A stretch of 11,838 bases of DNA from REEB48 sp964355085 (GTDB lineage Bacteria; Patescibacteriota; Minisyncoccia; UBA6257; 02-FULL-45-10c), in contig CAYHBW010000026.1 in NCBI GenBank assembly GCA_964355085.1, forward strand, positions 1 to 11,838, in the 5' to 3' direction. Under the pieces are notes generated by a model. The model saw nothing but the letters and a program-made list of their open reading frames with translations. It searched no databases and was not told where the DNA came from. The position numbers and the translations under genes were made by a program. Below, piece after piece: positions 11,247 to 11,838 of the stretch (within the stretch, counting starts at the first letter, position 1; each line of letters begins with the position of its first letter).

Positions 11247-11838
11247 TTATCCTTCGGGATTTTTTTCTATGAATACCTGCCTTGGTTTTGCTCCGTCTCC
11301 GGGGCTGACGACGCCTTTGGATTCCATGAGATCGAGAAGTCTTGCGGCGCGGGCATAGCCGACTGCAAGGCGTCGCTGGAGAAGTGAAGCCGAAGCTTTC
11401 TGGGCTTCGCGCACGACTTCAACCGCCGCGTCATAAAGCTCGTCGCTGTCTTCATCTCCTCCGGCGTAATCGTCGAAGTTGATATCCCTATTTCCGCCTT
11501 TGTAATCGAATTTATCCGCCATAGTAGGATTTTTTTCTTTCTCCTCTTCCTTCATGACAGTCGCCGGCATGTCGTTGTTATCGCGGATGAAATCAGCAAC
11601 AGCGTGGATTTCTTCTTCACTGACATAAGCGCCTTGGATACGCTTTGGCTTTGAAAGTTCCGCTGATACGAAAAGCATATCTCCGCCGCCGAGAAGTTTT
11701 TCCGCTCCGGCATTATCAAGAATCGTGCGGGAATCAACCTGGCTGGCAACTTGGAGCGCCATGCGGGAAGTGATGTTTGCTTTGATAAGTCCGGTAATGA
11801 CTTCTACGGACGGTCGTTGAGTCGCGAGAACAAGATGG
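11247..11838 (-). CDS. ftsK: DNA translocase FtsK, C-terminal part (cut by window edge)
   Basis: FtsK is the septal ATP-driven DNA pump that clears and aligns chromosome termini at division. The 196 codons present begin inside the RecA-like motor (HLVLATQRPSVEVITG, then IKANITSRMALQVASQVDSR, with the sensor-like DSRTILDNAGAEKLLGGGDM). A charged linker of about 80 residues follows. The C-terminal gamma winged-helix domain comes last: DELYDAAVEVVREAQKASAS, LLQRRLAVGYARAARLLDLM, ESKGVVSPGDGAKPRQVFI. That domain reads KOPS-type polarity sites and touches XerD in model bacteria. The frame stays open to 11838. The Met codon at 11762 is internal, not the start. Membrane helices and the Walker A motif are outside the window. 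Confidence 0.97.
   Translation of the reverse strand, partial: HLVLATQRPSVEVITGLIKANITSRMALQVASQVDSRTILDNAGAEKLLGGGDMLFVSAELSKPKRIQGAYVSEEEIHAVADFIRDNNDMPATVMKEEEKEKNPTMADKFDYKGGNRDINFDDYAGGDEDSDELYDAAVEVVREAQKASASLLQRRLAVGYARAARLLDLMESKGVVSPGDGAKPRQVFIEKNPEG

Noticed and set aside
11247..11762. A complete 171-residue gene starting at the Met codon at 11762
   Set aside because: The frame continues upstream to the window edge with typical FtsK motor sequence, so this Met is internal.

Overview
The window looks like part of a small-genome bacterium of the Candidate Phyla Radiation (Patescibacteria, most likely a parcubacterial lineage). The case rests on mid-40s % GC by eye, short intergenic gaps, a compact valyl-tRNA synthetase, many start regions without a clear Shine-Dalgarno, and housekeeping genes (recA, valS, tsaD, ftsK) interleaved with small unrecognised proteins. 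This is inference from gene content and style; no marker gene for a phylum is present.

Layout, left to right. Positions 1-1383 (minus) hold the N-terminal 200 codons of recA, preceded by a RodZ-like protein (cytoplasmic helix-turn-helix domain, one membrane segment, outer domain). A tRNA-Leu(UAA) at 1489-1571 (plus) is followed by a bidirectional terminator. Positions 1600-7403 are a minus-strand run, read right to left: tsaD, a tiny zinc-ribbon protein, valS, a PrsW-type intramembrane protease (9 nt after valS), an Hsp20 chaperone and a patatin-like phospholipase. Terminators follow the zinc-ribbon gene and hsp20. Upstream of tsaD lies a large structured inverted repeat, then a 197-residue unknown protein directly behind tRNA-Glu(UUC). 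At about 8295 the polarity switches: back-to-back promoters drive tRNA-Glu leftward, and DoxX plus a large membrane GT2-type glycosyltransferase rightward. A terminator then separates a leftward gene with three DUF5678-like repeats from that operon. A second divergent promoter pair drives that gene and an unknown 100-residue protein. A convergent terminator precedes the C-terminal part of ftsK, which runs off the right edge.

Functionally the genes cover translation (two tRNAs, valS, tsaD), DNA maintenance and segregation (recA, ftsK), proteostasis and membrane stress (Hsp20, PrsW) and envelope or lipid work (RodZ-like, patatin, DoxX, glycosyltransferase). I see no CRISPR array, transposase, phage module or defence cassette.

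The most unusual signal is at the DNA level. Conserved genes carry in-frame low-complexity patches built from shared parts: a 7-bp repeat (AGGTTTT on the plus strand) in both valS and tsaD, and an AT-rich 20-mer (18 of 20 matching) joined to a perfect 10-11 bp hairpin with a 3-nt loop in both genes, in the same order and orientation. The hairpin's second arm looks like an inverted copy of adjacent conserved codons. This resembles, in concept, the palindromic elements that insert in frame into Rickettsia genes, but the parts differ. I rate it the best candidate here for something undescribed.
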